In this document: one piece after another, positions 37,250-52,823 of the stretch
Position numbering within the stretch: position 1 is the stretch's first letter
Layout of the letters: every line of letters starts with the position of its first letter
DNA from: Paraspadella gotoi
Taxonomy: Eukaryota > Chaetognatha
Reading direction: 5' to 3'
Length of the DNA stretch: 64,000 nucleotides
Assembly (NCBI GenBank): GCA_051294375.1
Contig: CM119267.1
Location: 10,101,458 to 10,165,457 of the forward strand
Made by a program: the position numbers and the translations under genes
The notes under the pieces: model-generated
Database searches by the model: none
What the model was told of the DNA's origin: nothing
The model's input: the letters and a program-made list of their open reading frames with translations, nothing else

Positions 37250-37449
37250 ATTGATAGGGAAGCCAGGTACTATGGAAGTGAATAAACGAGACTGTGAGAA
37301 TGTCTTGATTGAAAGCTTGCAGGGACCTGCTATGTCATTATCTTGTAAGAGTGATGGAGTCCTTAAACCAAAGTCTGTCCAAAGTCAGGGGCAAGATAGC
37401 TTATTAATTAAATGAATGGATAATTTTTATATTGGTTGTACAAATTTCA
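37250..37449 (+). repeat. Dispersed repeat family, longest copy
   Basis: Contains GGGAAGCCAGG, TGCAGGGACCTGCTATGTC and the 3' tail. An open frame runs to a stop at 37415 and ends SQGQDSLLIK. The upstream GKPG-type segment is also in the inverted copy at 51602-51740. Probably a fragment of a mobile element or processed gene; not identified. Confidence 0.8.
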
Positions 37450-38370
37450 AAAAGTCGAAGCTTCATGTATAAAACAAATAATAATAAATTTTAACTGAAA
37501 ATTTTAATTCAACAAAAACTATTTCAAAAAAGTTTGAACGAGCTGTTCTTTCTGGTACTTTGCTGCGTTTCATGGACAAAATAATAAAGTGAAATTTTTT
37601 ACTCACTTTTCTATATTCAAACATTAAACGGTAATTGTTTGTACTAAAAAAAATTTTCAATTAACTGTTTCATTAATTAATTAGTAAGCATTAAATAATA
37701 AACCGGATATGGGTCCGGTCGTTAACTATATTCTACCGTTTTCCTTCAAATTTTTATCAGCAGTGAATTTTAGTTTAAATTTGATAGTGAAAGTTTATTG
37801 CTTGGGATATTAAATCCAGATACTTTTAGAGTAAGGCATCTCTTTTAAAAAAAACGGAGCCTTGTACTACATAATTTTGCCAGTTTCATTCTTACACCGT
37901 GTAGTCGCAAAGGTTGAGGCCACCCTCGAGGGACCGGGCTCCGGTCGCCCCTCCTTCCCCGCGATCGAAAAGGTGGGATTTGAATTAGGAGCGACGGTGA
38001 ATCGGAGATGTGAAACCGTCAAAGGATTCACGAACGTGAGGCAATGAGAAAAGATCGAAAGTCGGTCGACGGGAAAGCGATAGAGAGCGATCTAAAATAA
38101 AGTCCCTTTTAAATCTATAACTGGAGCTGTAAATGTGTTATTATAAATTCCGGACAATTAATATTAATAGTACTTTATATTTAAATCGACCCATAGGCAA
38201 TACAAAACAACCGAAAGAGATTCAAAGCGATCAAAAGAGAGCGAAAGCGATCGAAGGCGATCGAAAGCGATTGAAACGATTTGAGGAAGATCGATTTGAC
38301 GCATGAAGAGAAACAACGTTTGCCGGGATTTCCCGCCGAGAATTCGCCGCTTTCGATCCCTGATACTTTT
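37450..38370. other. Non-coding, one GC-rich island
   Basis: AT-rich except 37900-38050, where an open stretch has balanced codons but no recognisable family. Confidence 0.45.
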
Positions 38371-42034
<3,664 letters not shown>

Positions 42035-42121
42035 GAAAAGTGAAACAGATAGAGAGAGATAGACTACCTTCAATTTTCAATTTCGTCATTTTCTATTCTT
42101 CAAAATCTCGACTGGGAAATC

Positions 42122-42304
42122 ATGACCGTCTCACCATCCATTTTCGCCGCTGCTGTGTTGGCGGCGGCAGCGGCGGCGACTTTGTTTTCTACGACGGCGA
42201 CGGCGGCCGAATGCGGCAAACGATATCACGATCAGCGATTTGATAAGTTGCAGCATTGGATCGTGGGTGGGGTTGAGGCTTTGAAAGGAGCTTATCCTTA
42301 CCAG
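42122..42304 (+). CDS. Serine protease exon 1: signal peptide, propeptide, IVGG
   Basis: Residues 1-61. The ATG at 42122 is chosen because it directly precedes a hydrophobic Ala-rich segment ending near ATAA-E, a plausible signal-peptidase site. The exon carries propeptide Cys31 and the IVGG start of the mature enzyme, and ends ...AYPYQ before donor GTGATA (phase 0). Confidence 0.88.
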
Positions 42305-43891
42305 GTGATAGAAAGGGTGAGGAAGTGAAAAAAAAAATAAGAAAAATTGACTTTTAAAATTTGGATCACAGGTCAGCGTTGAGTTATACAATTGGATCTA
42401 CGGATCGGAGCATCTCTGCGGCGGAACGCTCGTGGCCTCCAAGTGGATCGTCACGGCCGCCCACTGCATCATCGAAGGTCCGGACCCCAGGAATTACAGG
42501 TGGATCGAGAAAAAGTCGTAAGCTTAATTGATTATGGAAAAAGGGGGAAAAATATCAGATGGTCACAAAAGCAAAGATATAAAGTCAGCCACCAGACCGT
42601 TCCCCATCCTCCCAATGGATCGTCCACGATCGTCTTTTCCTTCCTCCGCCAGGGTCGTCGTCGGACGTCACGACTTTGACGCCGTCGAGAGATCGATGAA
42701 GAGATTTTCCGTGAAGCGAGTCTTCCTTCATCCGGATTACTAGTGAGGGCAACGACGTCTGCGAGACTACTGGCGATTTACGAACGCTGATCTTTAGTTT
42801 ATATGACATTGGTATAAAAATATCCATTCATTTCGTAAATAAGCTATCTTGCCACTGACTTTGGACAGGCTTTGGTGGTTTTATTTTTTGTTGGATTATA
42901 AGCAAAGGCGTTCCTTTGCCGGAGATCGAATCTCCTACCGGATTCCTTTCGACCGGACATTTCCGCCTCCAACTGACAACTGCTCATCCCTTTCGCCCCT
43001 TCCCCCGCTCTCCCTCCATCCCACCCGGTGGACAGCGACGAGGAGGGCGACATGAGCAACGATATCGCCCTCTTGGAGTTGAAGCTTCCCGTCAGCTTCG
43101 GAGAGTTCGTCCAACCCGCTTGTCTTCCTGAGAAGGTAGGCTGAAGGATGGAAGGACGGACTACATTAATGAATGTTAGCTGATCATTGTACACAATGTA
43201 CAGATTCTGAGGTGAAAATTGATTTTGAAATGTCAATTCATCAACGATAGTTGATTGATATAATTTGGAGAGAATATCCTGAGTAACTTGGTTAAAATAT
43301 TATGAGAGGAAAACTACTATCGAACTTTTTGCGCTAAGGTATTAAAGTCTCTGATTATTCCTTAACCGGTGATTCGGTAAATCAAATCCCGATGACATCA
43401 CCGACGACAAAGACGACGACAACGACGACAACAACGATGCCATCGGACTAATTGCCGATTCTATTTGTCTTCGTCCTTGTCCTCGACGCGACTTTGAAAA
43501 TTGCGACGAGGGGATTCTTTGTCCCGAAAGGTGACTCTTCTCTCCCTTTTAATCTTTTCCGTGTTAGCGACACGAACCTTCTTTTTTTTTTCTTCGTCTT
43601 CTTTTTCTTCTCCTCTCTTTTCTCTTTCTCTTTTGTTCTCTTTTTTTTTCTCCCCTTCTTTTTCAGTTAAGTTGACAATTTAAATTCTTCCCTTTCAGAT
43701 TCCAATTCTCTTCGTAGTCTCTATCATTTAAATTCTTTCTCCGCAGCTTTTTTCCAGCCTTTTGAAATTTGCATTAGTTTCTTCGAGTTCCCCCCTCGCC
43801 ACGATTGTCTGTCTGTTTCTTTCTCTCTCTCTCTCATCTCATCTCATCTCTCTCGTCTCTCCTCCTCTCTCTCTCTCTCTCTCTCTCCTCT

Positions 43892-43941
<50 letters not shown>

Positions 43942-46704
43942 TGCCCAGGTGGCGAATGTGACGCTCTTTCCTTTTCACATCGAAATCTTCGGTTGGCAAC
44001 GACGCACCTGGTGGGCGGCAGAGGGTTCAGCCGTTCGTCCTCGCGACCGTTGATGATGGGCGGATGTACGGAAGGGAAACGCCTATGACGCAGGACAGGG
44101 CGGTCCAATCTCGGGAGTGACCATTTATCATTAACCATTAACTAACTGTTTTATCTCTCGGTTTACATGCAATATCACGAATAGAGAAGACAAGATATAA
44201 CCGTCACCAAAAAAATAAAAAATGTTACAGTTTACGATGAAAACGACGAGGAAAAAAAAACGACAACGGCTGCCGTTCACATCCGGGACGTATCATACAG
44301 GAGACTCATTAATCGGGATCGAAAACAAAACTCCCGTATCGAATCCCTCTCAATATTCATAAACTGTAATTGGATTTACGTTGTCGTTTCTTGACAACGG
44401 GGTCGAAGGAGAAAAGGATGGGCGAGGGATCCAGGGATCGTCGGCCATCTGTGGGAATTCACAATCGGATCTCCGTTTCACCGACAATTATTTTCCTATT
44501 TATTTTCGATGCACTTTTTTTTTCGGATGCTATGTTTTTTTCTTCTTAAGTTGAGCCCTTCGGTTTGTCTGCCTGCCTGTGTAAGGCATAAAAAGTGGAT
44601 TTTTCTTAAGAATTTTAAAATTGAGATTAATCTAAATCTGTGATACTTGGCTCGGTCAATCCGTCTCTTCGGGAAAGTTTAGTTACTATAGGTTACATAA
44701 GCTCAGTTTCCGCAAAAAATTCAGTTAGATTACTTTCGGTTTGAAAAGAACCGCCTATAAAAAAGTAATAAGTAAAAAGTAATAACCAATGGAGCGCTGC
44801 GGCGTCCGAAGGAAATGTCGACTGCTACTCGTCATCTTTTTAAAACCAAACCCGATTCATTCGGAAAAAAAGAAAGACTATATAGATAAAAAAAAATACA
44901 GGATTTTATTTTAAACTAAATTTTATATTATAATAGTATTTATTTGTCAGTAAACATCCAATTTATAAATTTATAAAAGATAGTTTTGAATTCAGTCCCA
45001 GTCTCAGTTATTTTCTCAATGATGTAATGATATTTTAAATTAAGAACGTTAAATCCCTTCTATCAAGTTTAATGTTTCCCTAATCTTCCTTTTCTTCCTT
45101 CCCGGTCGCGCCCGCGATCCCATCAGACTCTCGCCCCTCGCATCTACGCCCCCGGCGCCAAGGCCGTCATTTCCGGTTGGGGCGAGATGGATCCAAGAGG
45201 CGTGGATCAGGAGGAAACGGGTCGGCGGTCGAGGAAGATGCGGGCGGCGCAGGTGCCGATAATCGACCTCGACAGATGCAGGAAAGCCAACGAAGACTAC
45301 CGAGTCATGATCACCGACGCCATGGTCTGCGCCGGGTACATGGAAGGTGGGCAGACGGTATCGTCGTTGTCGTCGTTATCGTCGTCGTCTTTGGGATTTT
45401 TGCCTAAATGCGTGCAATCAGTAATATTAAGGACATTGTGTGATAACTTGTTGCTAAACTCACTTAACATTCAAGTTCCCGTCCTTCAAGCGTCCTTTAA
45501 TACCTGTCGCATGAGCGTTATAATATAACTTATATAATACTTATATAACTTATATCGAAGGGATCGAGATTGTTTACGATGATAAGTTTAGGGAAGAACA
45601 ACGGAGAAGCTTCCATCATGAAAACGATCATACGACGACGAAGACGACGACGAACAACGACCATTACTCCAACGTAGGCGTTCCTCTAAATTCTTGGTTT
45701 ACGAACCGTTTTCGCGTCAGGGGTTAAAAAGGGAACAACTTCCGTTCCATTCGCTCCCTAAGTTACGAGAAAAACGCGAGAGACCGGAAGCTAATAAACT
45801 CGCTTCGTTAAGTAGTACGTAGACGCTCGGGGAAAAATGCTTTGAAGAAAAACGCAAAGGGGAGGACTCTGGGTTGTTTCTTCGTTCAACTTCAAGAACG
45901 ATTCGTGACGGAACGCCCGGATTTTTTTTTTTTTTGCACGATTTTTTTTTCCAGACCGCCTCATTTTTTCAAAAAATTGCAATTAACTTTTAAGTATGTT
46001 TCTGTTAAAGAATAGGCGAGACGTTAGGGTTAGGGTTATGGATTAAGCTTAGGGACGACCGTTTGGGGTTAGGAGTTTAGGTTGAAAATTCGGGATTAGG
46101 GTTTAAGGTTGGGGTTAAGGATTAGGGTAGCGTTTGGATTAGAGTTTGAATAGGGTTTGGGATTAAGGTTAGGGATTGTGTTAAGGGTTTGGTAACATAT
46201 TAGTATAATTTTTTTTAAATGTCCTCTAAAACCAACTTGCGTTGGAATTTTTAATATTACAAAGTTTTTTTTTCTCCTTTATTCGCGGGTTAATCTAAGT
46301 CAGAAAAAAAGCGGTTCGAATCTTTGACTGCTTTTGCTGACCCTATACCCAGGCGGCATCGATGGTTGTCAGGGCGACAGTGGAGGACCTCTGGTGGCGG
46401 ATGTGGACGGCAAAGCCACGCTCATTGGCGTCGTCTCTTGGGGGCTCGGATGCGCCCAAAAAAACCATCCAGGTAGGTCGAGTAGACCCGGTAGAGTGTT
46501 GGTTTTTTAATTGCATAAATTAAATGCTGCTTGTTGGATTCAGCTTTTTTAATTATTAACCAAATTCGCTTTGCAGATTCTTCCAGTAAAAAGTTGTCAT
46601 GTTGGCATGAATTTTAAAATTACGACTTTTTGTTTGTTTTTGTTTTAGGATTGTACACGAATGTCGTTTACGAACTCGATTGGATTAAGAAATACGTCAA
46701 ATAA
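42122..46704 (+). CDS. Trypsin-like serine protease (S1 family), secreted zymogen, 7 exons
   Basis: Predicted secreted endopeptidase of the chymotrypsin (S1) family. Joining 42122-42304, 42372-42499, 42653-42742, 43036-43135, 45127-45346, 46353-46472 and 46649-46704 gives one open frame of 897 nt (298 residues plus stop), with GT-AG introns and matching phases (0,2,2,0,1,1). Residues 1-29 are a signal peptide with an Ala-rich core. Residues 30-46 are a short propeptide with Cys31, and the mature chain starts IVGG at residue 47. The triad is His92 (AAHC), Asp143 (NDIALL) and Ser250 (GDSGGP). Asp244 sits at the S1 base and the SWG and NHPG segments follow, so cleavage after Lys/Arg is inferred. 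Eight Cys fit four disulfides (31-163, 77-93, 218-235, 246-274); the usual 136-201 pair is missing. Trp46 precedes IVGG instead of the usual Arg/Lys. Digestive, clotting or immune roles cannot be told apart; there is no CLIP or other accessory domain. Confidence 0.93.
42372..42499 (+). CDS. Serine protease exon 2: catalytic His
   Basis: Follows acceptor ATCACAG. Encodes LCGGTL and WIVTAAHC, with catalytic His92 and the Cys77-Cys93 pair. Ending at 42499 (donor GTGGAT) gives the family-typical junction NYR-VVVG. A second donor, GTAAGC at 42518, is in the same phase and would add six residues (WIEKKS replacing R, net +6 codons). The shorter form is preferred on family grounds only. Confidence 0.85.
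42653..42742 (+). CDS. Serine protease exon 3: VVVGRHD segment
   Basis: Follows acceptor CCGCCAG. Encodes VVVGRHDF through FLHPDY, the stretch between the catalytic His and Asp in S1 proteases. Ends phase 2 at donor GTGAGG; the split codon is completed as Tyr by exon 4. Confidence 0.87.
42743..43035 (+). other. Protease intron 3 with a dispersed-repeat insertion
   Basis: Intron between exons 3 and 4. It contains a minus-strand fragment of the dispersed repeat family at 42808-42878. Confidence 0.75.
42808..42878 (-). repeat. Dispersed repeat family, fragment in protease intron 3
   Basis: Diverged inverted copy of the segment from CAAAGCCTGTCC to the ATATTGGT tail. The reading frame (KPVQSQ.QDSL) is still visible. 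Confidence 0.7.
43036..43135 (+). CDS. Serine protease exon 4: catalytic Asp
   Basis: Follows acceptor GGACAG. Encodes SNDIALLEL with catalytic Asp143, then QPACLPEK with Cys163, the expected partner of propeptide Cys31. Ends phase 0 at donor GTAGGC. Confidence 0.9.
43136..45126 (+). other. Protease intron 4 (1,991 bp), no exon recognised
   Basis: Holds a CT-rich tract (about 43820-43940) and AT-rich DNA. A short open stretch after CTGCCCAG at 43949 could resemble an exon, but direct joining of exons 4 and 5 already gives the standard protease sequence, so none is called here. Confidence 0.7.
45127..45346 (+). CDS. Serine protease exon 5: SGWG segment
   Basis: Follows acceptor CATCAG after a 1,991-bp intron. 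Encodes AVISGWGEM, a basic loop (TGRRSRKMR), then the Cys218-Cys235 pair. The position normally holding Cys136 just before SGWG is Ala. Donor GTGGGC, phase 1. Confidence 0.9.
46023..46192 (+). repeat. Degenerate TTAGGG-like repeat in protease intron 5
   Basis: About 170 bp rich in GTTAGGGTTAGGG, GGATTAGGG, GGGTTTAAGG and similar hexamer variants. It is far from perfect, so it is an old interstitial telomere-like or simple G/T-rich tract rather than a telomere. Confidence 0.6.
46353..46472 (+). CDS. Serine protease exon 6: catalytic Ser
   Basis: Follows acceptor ACCCAG. Encodes [13 protein letters not shown] with Asp244 (S1 base) and catalytic Ser250, then [14 protein letters not shown]. The residue expected to be Cys201 is not Cys, matching the loss in exon 5. 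Donor GTAGGT, phase 1. Confidence 0.92.
46649..46704 (+). CDS. Serine protease exon 7: C-terminus
   Basis: Follows acceptor GTTTTAG. Encodes [18 protein letters not shown] and the TAA stop, the standard C-terminal helix of S1 proteases. No C-terminal extension. Confidence 0.92.
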
Positions 46705-46747
46705 AGTTCATTGTAGGCTTATGTTTTCTCTCTTCTAACGATATTCT

Positions 46748-46753
46748 AATAAA
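46748..46753 (+). promoter_or_regulatory. Polyadenylation signal AATAAA of the protease gene
   Basis: Canonical AATAAA 44 bp after the stop codon, followed by T-rich sequence. This predicts a 3' UTR of about 60-80 bases. Confidence 0.7.
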
Positions 46754-48152
<1,399 letters not shown>

Positions 48153-48914
48153 CTCCGAAGCCTTTTGTTTGCTCCGAATTTAAGGCGATTATTAGTTCCC
48201 AGTTTGTGAGAAAAAAAAACTGTGGGGAAGGAGGGATCCGCATTTCGGCGAATGGGGGCCGGGGATTTATTTAGTAACGAAACTTCGAATCGTTTCTGAA
48301 GCTTAACGTTAATAAAATAATGTAATTATTTATAAAAAAAAAAACAAGCAAGCAAAAAAGCGTGCAAAGGTTTTTTTTTTCTTTTTAACCTTTTTTTTTT
48401 AATTTGAGCGCGTTTTGTTGACAAAATTCGTGGAAGTGAAAACTCGTTGTTTACCGACTTCTTTGTCGAGTGACGCCCTCGGTCGAAGGAACCCGATATA
48501 GAGATTTTGATAACAACGAAGTTTAATTTTTAAACATAAAAACAAAAAGTTGAAAAATAAAAACTTTAGCGTCTCAGCCTCGGGCTCAATCGTATATATA
48601 ATTTCTGAACTTGAGTTTCCAGTCGTTTGATTGATCGATTTTTAGAAGATATGCAAGTCGGAAGATGTCTTTACCCATTTACCAGACCAAGTCGCGTTTT
48701 CCTACCTTCCCGGGTTCGTTGCATCTGACCCCAATCCGAATCCTTTCTCATCGTTGCAATCGTTGAATTGCATCCGGAATTAAAATTCCCCCCCCCCAAA
48801 AAAAATAGGCAAAGTTGTATATTCCGAATTCCGAAAAAAAGGAAGAGTAATTACAGTTTTACACTTTTTAAAACTCTTAAAATTTCGAGGCCGACAAAGT
48901 CGTAAATTCGCGCA

Positions 48915-49300
48915 GAGGCGACCGACCGACGCGACCAGACCGACCGACCGAACCGACCGACCGAACGCGACCGCGACCGACGACCGACCGACCGAACCGA
49001 CGACCGACCGACCGACCGACCGACCGACCGACCGACGACGCGACCGACGCGACGGACCGACGCGACCGACCGACCGACCGACCGACCGACCGACGCGACC
49101 GACCGAACCACCGACCGACCGACCAGACCGAGCCGACCGAACCGACCGACCGACGCAGACCGACCGACCGACCGAACCGCCGACCGACCGACCGACCGAC
49201 CGACCGAGCCGACCGAACCGACCGACCGAAGACCGACCGAACCGAACCGACCGACCACCGACCGACCGACCGACCGAACCAGACCGACAGACCGACCAAC
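48915..49300. repeat. (GACC)n microsatellite array
   Basis: About 385 bp of GACC/CGAC tetranucleotides with 1-base slips. GRSV-type frames on the minus strand are its translation. Confidence 0.95.
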
Positions 49301-49529
49301 ACTCGCGACTTCAGAGCCAAGATTTATTTTTTTACGAATTCGAACCTTGGATTTAAATTTCCTTTTTTTAAAAATTTCTTCCTAAGAAAAAAGAAGGGAT
49401 TTGAATATGAGAGGTGAAGGGCCCTCGCAGCCTAAGTCATTACCGAATCTGATTTTCGGAGAAGAACAAACGGAAAAAGAATTTTCGATTTAAATGCAAA
49501 GTTGAGATTCGACCGGAAAATCGGAAGAG

Positions 49530-49562
<33 letters not shown>
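49301..49562. other. Non-coding ending in (GAC)n at a gap
   Basis: GAC triplets from 49529 run into 22 Ns. Confidence 0.7.
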
Positions 49563-49584
49563 NNNNNNNNNNNNNNNNNNNNNN
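49563..49584. other. Assembly gap (22 N)
   Basis: Run of Ns after the (GAC)n. Confidence 0.99.
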
Positions 49585-49686
49585 CAGAGAGAACTTTGCC
49601 CACTCTGTTATAACGAATAAGGAGATTTACTGTTAATAATCACGAACGGTCTAGAAATTGCGCGTTTTACCCATCAAAACCCTGCC

Positions 49687-49689
<3 letters not shown>

Positions 49690-49743
<54 letters not shown>
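49690..49743. repeat. (CT)n microsatellite
   Basis: About 54 bp of perfect CT. Confidence 0.95.
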
Positions 49744-49745
<2 letters not shown>

Positions 49746-51601
49746 ATTGTTCCTCATCAATCAACACTCTCTGAAAGACAGAAAAGTTTCAGAATTTGTT
49801 TTCGATTAAAACATTTTTTTTTGTTACGAGTTCTTCCCATGGTTCACGGATTCACAGATTCTCGAGTGATTACGAAATTTTTTTTTCTGGAAAATGTCAG
49901 ATCACGCGAGAAGTCGCTTCACTAATTATCTTCACCATATTTGTCATCGCAATATATCAAAATATTTTATGACCTAATTTAAAATCATTTTGAAAATTAA
50001 CTTTCTTTCCCTCTTTTCCCCTTCTCGTTTCTCATTAACCTTCGTCCTTGCTTTCGTTTATTCTCTCTTTCGAGTACGAAAGCTCGAAACAGCTGCGTTT
50101 CGAAAGAGATAGTTCCACATTCCTAATTGACAGCTGAAAGATAGCGAGGCGATTCGCCGATTTGTTTTTTCAGGTTTGGTCGGACAAAGGGGGGAAAAAA
50201 ACTTTTTTCGGGATTAAACCTTCGTCCGTCAAACCTTAGGTGCATTCGTCCATCCGTCCGTACGGTCCTGTATCCGTTTAATAAACTATTTTGGAGTCAG
50301 CTTTCAGTCGCTCACAGAATATTTCATTTCAAACACCAATTCGTTCATTAACTTGTCCTCTGAATTCATTCATCGGTGCTTTGGTGCTTATTCCCTCGTC
50401 CCCTTTTTCCATCTTTGGTTCCGCTTCGAAAAAAAAAAATTAAAAAATTGAAAGGAACCTTGAACACTATTTTTCACCTACCTCTCTGCCTCTCTCTCCC
50501 CCTCTTTCTGCATTCTTACTCTCTCTCTCTCTCGCTTCTTGTGTCTTATGTCTTGTGTCTTGTCGCTCCGTTTTGTTTTCGAATTCAAATTTTCGAGAGA
50601 AGCAAAAATTTATGCTCCTCTATACTTTGAGATTCCTTCCTTCACCTTCCCCCCGCAGCCTTCCACCCTCAAACCACCCTCTCCCTCTTTTTCCCCCTTT
50701 TCACCCCCTTTTTCTCGGATATGTCTGCTTAAGAGGCTCCCTTTTTCTTGGGTTGTTACCTGGGATTCCACTCTGTCTCTCTCGCTCACTCGCTCTCTCT
50801 CATTCTCTTTCAGCCCATCACTCTTTGTGAGTTATCGGATAGTTAATAACTGAATATATTCTATTTTAAAAATTATTTATTCATATTTTTTAAGTATTAT
50901 AATTTATAATATAAATTACAAAAATTATATATATATATAAATCTTATAAATTATGATATATTAGTATTATAGCAAAAGTTTTAAGTTAATATCAAAATAA
51001 TAAAAAAAAATTTAGTACCATTTATTTAAATTTACAGATGTTTTACAAGTATCTTATTTTCAGGTAAAAATTTTTATTTTTATATTTTACATAATCTTAA
51101 AATATTTATTATATTTAAGTTTTGATTATATTAATTATAATAAATATATGAGTCAACTAATAGGAATATTCATTTTCATTCCCGGGTATTATCATGATTA
51201 ATGTATAAATTTGTATAATAGAGATGCTATATATTTTATAAATGTATTAAAATTTTTAAGAATTTTTTTATTAATTTTTTGCCGTGGCACTCTTGAAATT
51301 CCGACTGTCAAACAGCGTGCCGTCGGACTCGGGCGAAAGAAAATCCCTCATCGCCACATCTTCGCGACGCAACCCTATTTGCTTTAAGGATTCACTCTGG
51401 CTCCGCGCTCCTCTCTGTCGCAGCAAGGGGCTCTCTCTCTCTCTCTCTCTCACTCTCTCTCTCTCTCTCTCTTTCTCTCTCATATTCAATCTTCGTTCCA
51501 TTTTTCTTCTTCTTCTCAATTTTGCCCGTTAAACTAAACGGAACACAACAGTTAACCTCAGTCGAGGTTCTTTAAAAATTTTGACCCGAGATCGTTTACT
51601 T
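49744..51601. other. Non-coding; very AT-rich at 50840-51290
   Basis: No gene recognised. Confidence 0.55.
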
Positions 51602-51740
51602 ATGAAATTGGTACAACCTATGTAGAAATTAATCGTTCATTTAATAAACAAGCTATCTGGCCCTCTTACAAGATAATCGAATAGCTCAGTCTAATTTATC
51701 AACTCCCGGATTGCTTGGCTTCCCTGTCAGTGGTGATAAG
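51602..51740 (-). repeat. Dispersed repeat family, inverted copy
   Basis: Has the tail (TGAAATTGGTACAACC) and the GGGAAGCC end but lacks the middle coding-like block. Head-to-tail with the next copy. Confidence 0.75.
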
Positions 51741-51906
51741 AAATTGGTACAACCAATATAAAAATTATTCATTCATTTAATAAATACGCTATCTTTCCCC
51801 TGACTTTGGACAACTTGTCCTCCGAATGTCCAATGGACAGGCTTTGATGGTTTAAGGCCTCCATCACTCTTACAAGATAATGACATAGCAGGTCCCTGCA
51901 AGCTTT
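51739..51906 (-). repeat. Dispersed repeat family, inverted full middle copy
   Basis: Reverse complement matches 14461-14596, with an in-frame insertion reading HWTFGGQVV between KPV and QSQG. This may preserve a more complete version of the ancestral frame. Confidence 0.82.
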
Positions 51907-52798
51907 TAATCTTTCAATATTTTTAACTGTTTCAAATGGATAAATCATACGGTATAACTATAAGGACCATGTTTCTCGGCTTTCGTTTTTCACGAACAAA
52001 AGGACAACGATGATCACCGCGCCCGTGATATCGACGGTCTCTTGTTTGGCCGAGAATCCGAATTTATCAGTCTTCCCACAAAATCTTGTTTCTCGATGGA
52101 TTTGGTTTCTGTTTACCCGCACAGAATATCATTCGTCACACTCACTTCGGATCAATACGAGTATAACCTTCCTTTTTTTTGGTGGGGGAGGGGGTGGGTG
52201 GAGGCTGCGCGGTTACGGGATTTTGAGGAAAGGAATGCTGAAAAGATTTCGTTATGAATATTATGAATACTATGAATCTAGGATCATGAATGAAGGATCC
52301 TGAATTGATTCAGGCATCATGAATCGAACGTTCGTGGTCTCAGAGGGGCTAGGAAGAGAGAGGGGGGAGGTTGACGATCCTCGTGTTTATTCAACGAAAA
52401 TGCGAAAGGAAATTCCCCGCGCGTTTGAGAATGCCCCGTTTTTAAAGCCCTTTCCCCCCCCCTCCACACCGGGCCCGAGTTGAGTCGGATTTCAGAGGCG
52501 AATCCTCGTCGCTAGGCGACCGAGAGCGATTCATGGTAATGACGACCATGACGATGATGATGATGATATATATGGTGACCGGCGGGAGGGCGATTTTGGA
52601 CGACGATTTTTTTTCCTTCTCTTTTTTTTTTTCCCTCTTCCTCTCTCTCTCCTTGGCAGCGCGTGGAGTCTTACCTCATTTCCTAAATTAAATTAAGCGA
52701 AGGAAATGAAAGTAATGGAGAAAAAGCAGAGGGAAAAGGGAGATAAGAAGAACTGGAGGGGAGAGGGAGGAGGGGAGAGAGAGAGAGAGAGAGAGAGA

Positions 52799-52823
52799 NN
52801 NNNNNNNNNNNNNNNNNNNNNNN
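52799..52823. other. Assembly gap (25 N)
   Basis: Inside version 1; spanned by versions 2 and 3. Confidence 0.99.

Noticed and set aside
43949-44053. Possible extra protease exon after CTGCCCAG
   Set aside because: Exon 4 (CLPEK) joined directly to exon 5 ([10 protein letters not shown]) gives the expected S1 spacing; this stretch has no S1-like sequence and runs to a stop.
48851-49320. Minus-strand GRSVGRSV frames of about 140 codons
   Set aside because: Translation of the (GACC)n array; unit slips shift the frame repeatedly.
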